From assembly GCA_003541875.1 (NCBI GenBank), contig DPLS01000354.1, positions 1 to 5,978 on the forward strand: DNA of 5,978 nucleotides. Direction: 5' to 3'. Made by a program: the position numbers and the translations under genes. The notes beneath the pieces were generated by a model. That model worked only from the letters and a program-made list of their open reading frames with translations, had not been told where the DNA came from and did not search any database. Within the stretch, counting starts at the first letter, position 1, and each line of letters starts with the position of its first letter. Positions 4,050 to 5,978 of the stretch are shown in pieces. Origin of the DNA: Bacteroidota bacterium. GTDB lineage: Bacteria; Bacteroidota; Ignavibacteria; UBA10030; UBA6906.

Positions 4050-5978
4050 ATGTTATTTTCGGCGTTGCTCTCTGTTGTTTTTGCAGCGTCGATCATTGCG
4101 CCCGGTGCTGTCGTTTCCCAGGTCTCCACAAAAGTCGCCTCGGTCACCCCATCCTCTGCTGCCCCGAAAATACCAGTTACGCTGCGCGTTGCCCTTCACC
4201 AAGGAGAAACAATTGAGAAAGTTTATTTGGCCTACCGTGCCTTTGGATCCGGCGACTATACTAGGGTTGAGATGGACATCGTTGGCAACACCGCCGCCGC
4301 GACCCTACCCGCACAGGCTGTTCTTCCACCATTTGTCGAGTATTATATTGTGTTGCTAAATCGCGGCGGCTGGCTGGAATCGTACCCCCTTGGTGAAGGT
4401 GTTGACCCCTTTGAGACTCCTCCCGGCAAAACCCTGCAACTCCGCGTAGGTATCGAGGGTGAGTCGGACACACAAATTGTTTTTCTCAGTCCCGATCCCG
4501 AAGTCCGTGTTTCTCCAGCAGATGCATTGATATCGGTGTCCCTCCTCCGTGCTGATTCACTCGTGGTGAAGCGTGCGACACAAATCTTGCTGGATGGCGC
4601 TGACATCACGGCGGGAGCCGTTATGAGTGACGATATAATCGTCATTGCACCAGAAAACACGGGGGTCACTATCCGGCCCGGTCCGCACCGACTAACGGTT
4701 CGACTTTTCAACCGGGAGGGAAGGCTTCATCGCAGCGCTTCGATCACCTTCACAGTTACGGGTGCGAGTGTCTCGATGGCGGAACCAACTGACGCGTGGC
4801 GGTATACGACATCTATTCAGCTCGAATCACGTCACGAAGAAATCGGCTCGATGGGGACGTGGTACAACCGCGGCAGTATTCTGTTCGCAGGATCAGGCGG
4901 TGACTGGCGATTCAACGGAAATGCCTTTGTCACTTCAGATGAGAAGGCAAATCGCCAACCACAGAATCGATATTATGCCAGTGTTGAGTCGCCCTGGCTT
5001 CGCGTTGGCTATGGAGACGCGTATCCCTCGTTTCCCAACCTGATCATGAGCGGGAAACGTGTCCGCGGATTGATATCCACTGTCAGGCTGGATTGGTTTG
5101 GTGTGGATCTTGCCCTTGGGAAAACATCTCGTGACATTGAAGGGGCGCTGCTTCAGACCATTGGGAGGGATACCCTCGGGGCAGCTCAGCAAGCGGACCC
5201 GAGCGCTGCCTACGCTCCAATTAATGATACAACCTGGGGGAAATTCTCATACGGCACGTTCAGCAGGAGCTTGTTTGTCGTCAGGCCCAGCTTTGGTTCT
5301 GGTGAGTTCTGGCAATTCGGTTTTACGTGGCTTAAATCAAAAGACGACGTTGGCAGCATCCGCTATGGAGTGCGTCCGCAGGAGAATATTGTTCTGGGAA
5401 CCGATTTTGTGGCGCGCTTCGACGAAAGGCGGATCGAAATCTCAGGGCAGGGCGCCTTCAGCGCATTCAACAGCGATATTTCGAGCGGAACCTTTACCGA
5501 CGCAGACATTGACAGCCTCTTCGAGGACGAGTCGAAGAGAAATGAGGCTCGTGAAGTCCGGGACATCTTGTCGAAATTCATCACCGTCAATGAAAACCTT
5601 ACTCCTCTTTCACTCAAGAAACTCGCGACGGCTGCCTGCGATGCGTCTCTCACGTTGAACTACTTTGACAATGCCCTCAAGTTTGCCTACCTCTTCAGGG
5701 GAAGCGACTACAGCTCTCTCGGACAGACATTTCTCCGCAAGGATATTCAAGGAATTACCGTTACCGACAGGATTCGCCTTGCAGAAAATCGCGTATTCGC
5801 GACAGCCGGGATAGAGATGCTCAAAGACAACACAAGCAAATCAAAGATTGCGACGACCTCATTCACGAACTTCAACATCGCTGTAAGTTACTTCCCCGAT
5901 ACAGAGTATCCAAGTGCAACCCTGGGATATGGTCTTTTTTCCAGCAAGAACTACCTCGATGGAAAAGCTGTTTATGCC
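4050..5978 (+). CDS. Large exported protein: two Ig-like domains then probable outer-membrane beta-barrel (3' end outside window)
   Basis: The frame stays open for 643 codons to the last base, so the C-terminus is missing. Residues 1-24 are hydrophobic, ending AVVSQ, and look like a signal sequence. Residues about 40-125 resemble an Ig-like module of FCB exported proteins: VYLAYRAFGSGDYTRVEM, then PPFVEYYIVL and the YPLGEG edge. A second module at about 147-236 runs SPDPEVRVSPADALISVSLL, ILLDGADITAG, GPHRLTVRLF, ITFTV. From about 245 to the end, alternating aromatic and polar strands (WRYTTSIQLESR, WRFNGNAFVTSDE, RYYASVES) suggest a barrel. The stretch G320-G340 reads YGDAYPSFPNLIMSGKRVRG, a GD...L..SG.RVRG pattern I associate with large outer-membrane proteins of this group. 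A charged helical insert lies near 480-525. ATG 4050 has an SD site (4037-4043). In-frame ATG 3990 has none, but would add basic residues (KERGNR) before the hydrophobic core, so the start is unsettled. Ligand or cargo unknown. Confidence 0.82.
   Translation, partial: MLFSALLSVVFAASIIAPGAVVSQVSTKVASVTPSSAAPKIPVTLRVALHQGETIEKVYLAYRAFGSGDYTRVEMDIVGNTAAATLPAQAVLPPFVEYYIVLLNRGGWLESYPLGEGVDPFETPPGKTLQLRVGIEGESDTQIVFLSPDPEVRVSPADALISVSLLRADSLVVKRATQILLDGADITAGAVMSDDIIVIAPENTGVTIRPGPHRLTVRLFNREGRLHRSASITFTVTGASVSMAEPTDAWRYTTSIQLESRHEEIGSMGTWYNRGSILFAGSGGDWRFNGNAFVTSDEKANRQPQNRYYASVESPWLRVGYGDAYPSFPNLIMSGKRVRGLISTVRLDWFGVDLALGKTSRDIEGALLQTIGRDTLGAAQQADPSAAYAPINDTTWGKFSYGTFSRSLFVVRPSFGSGEFWQFGFTWLKSKDDVGSIRYGVRPQENIVLGTDFVARFDERRIEISGQGAFSAFNSDISSGTFTDADIDSLFEDESKRNEAREVRDILSKFITVNENLTPLSLKKLATAACDASLTLNYFDNALKFAYLFRGSDYSSLGQTFLRKDIQGITVTDRIRLAENRVFATAGIEMLKDNTSKSKIATTSFTNFNIAVSYFPDTEYPSATLGYGLFSSKNYLDGKAVYA

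Noticed and set aside
4261..4711. Minus-strand open frames opposite the barrel-protein gene
   Set aside because: They are antisense shadows of a 643-codon frame with clear domain motifs and have no SD sites or recognisable protein features.
1..5978. CRISPR arrays, insertion sequences, tRNA or rRNA genes
   Set aside because: No regularly spaced direct repeats, transposase motifs, terminal inverted repeats flanking a gene, or RNA gene signatures were seen on either strand.

Overview
The window reads as a bacterial chromosome segment from the Bacteroidota/Chlorobiota/Ignavibacteriota (FCB) side of the tree. This placement is an inference from protein signatures: the RseP homologue carries GMIDES and PEPWEFR around its second membrane segment, as Bacteroidota-Chlorobi RseP proteins do, and the exported proteins are built from short Ig/Fn3-like modules common in that group. 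Base composition is mixed, with G+C near half by eye, and most genes have clear purine-rich Shine-Dalgarno (SD) sites. All identifications come from reading the sequence; no database search was done.

Layout, all on the + strand: (1) bases 1-518, the 3' part of dxr (DXP reductoisomerase, MEP isoprenoid pathway), with its start outside the window; (2) 537-1901, rseP, a complete site-2 intramembrane protease with two PDZ domains, 18 bp after dxr and almost certainly co-transcribed with it; (3) 1902-2062, a gap with a good sigma70-type promoter and a 5'-leader hairpin; (4) 2063-3139, a secreted protein of unknown function with an Ig/Fn3-like module, containing a run of nine G in its coding sequence; (5) 3156-3863, an exported FecR-domain protein, 16 bp downstream in the same operon; (6) 3864-4049, a gap with a weak terminator-like hairpin, a promoter candidate and a perfect 10-bp inverted repeat covering the SD site of the next gene; (7) 4050-5978, the first 643 codons of a large exported protein with two Ig-like domains followed by probable outer-membrane beta-barrel sequence, running off the window end.

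The first two genes are envelope/isoprenoid housekeeping. The last three are all predicted to be exported and look like an accessory surface module: a secreted Ig-like protein, a FecR-domain protein and a probable outer-membrane protein. I see no sigma factor, TonB receptor, transposase, CRISPR array, tRNA or rRNA here. The features most worth a second look are the G9 tract, where any +1 or -1 slip meets a stop within a few codons; the SD-masking hairpin before the barrel gene; and the FecR/barrel pairing without the usual FecI-FecA partners.
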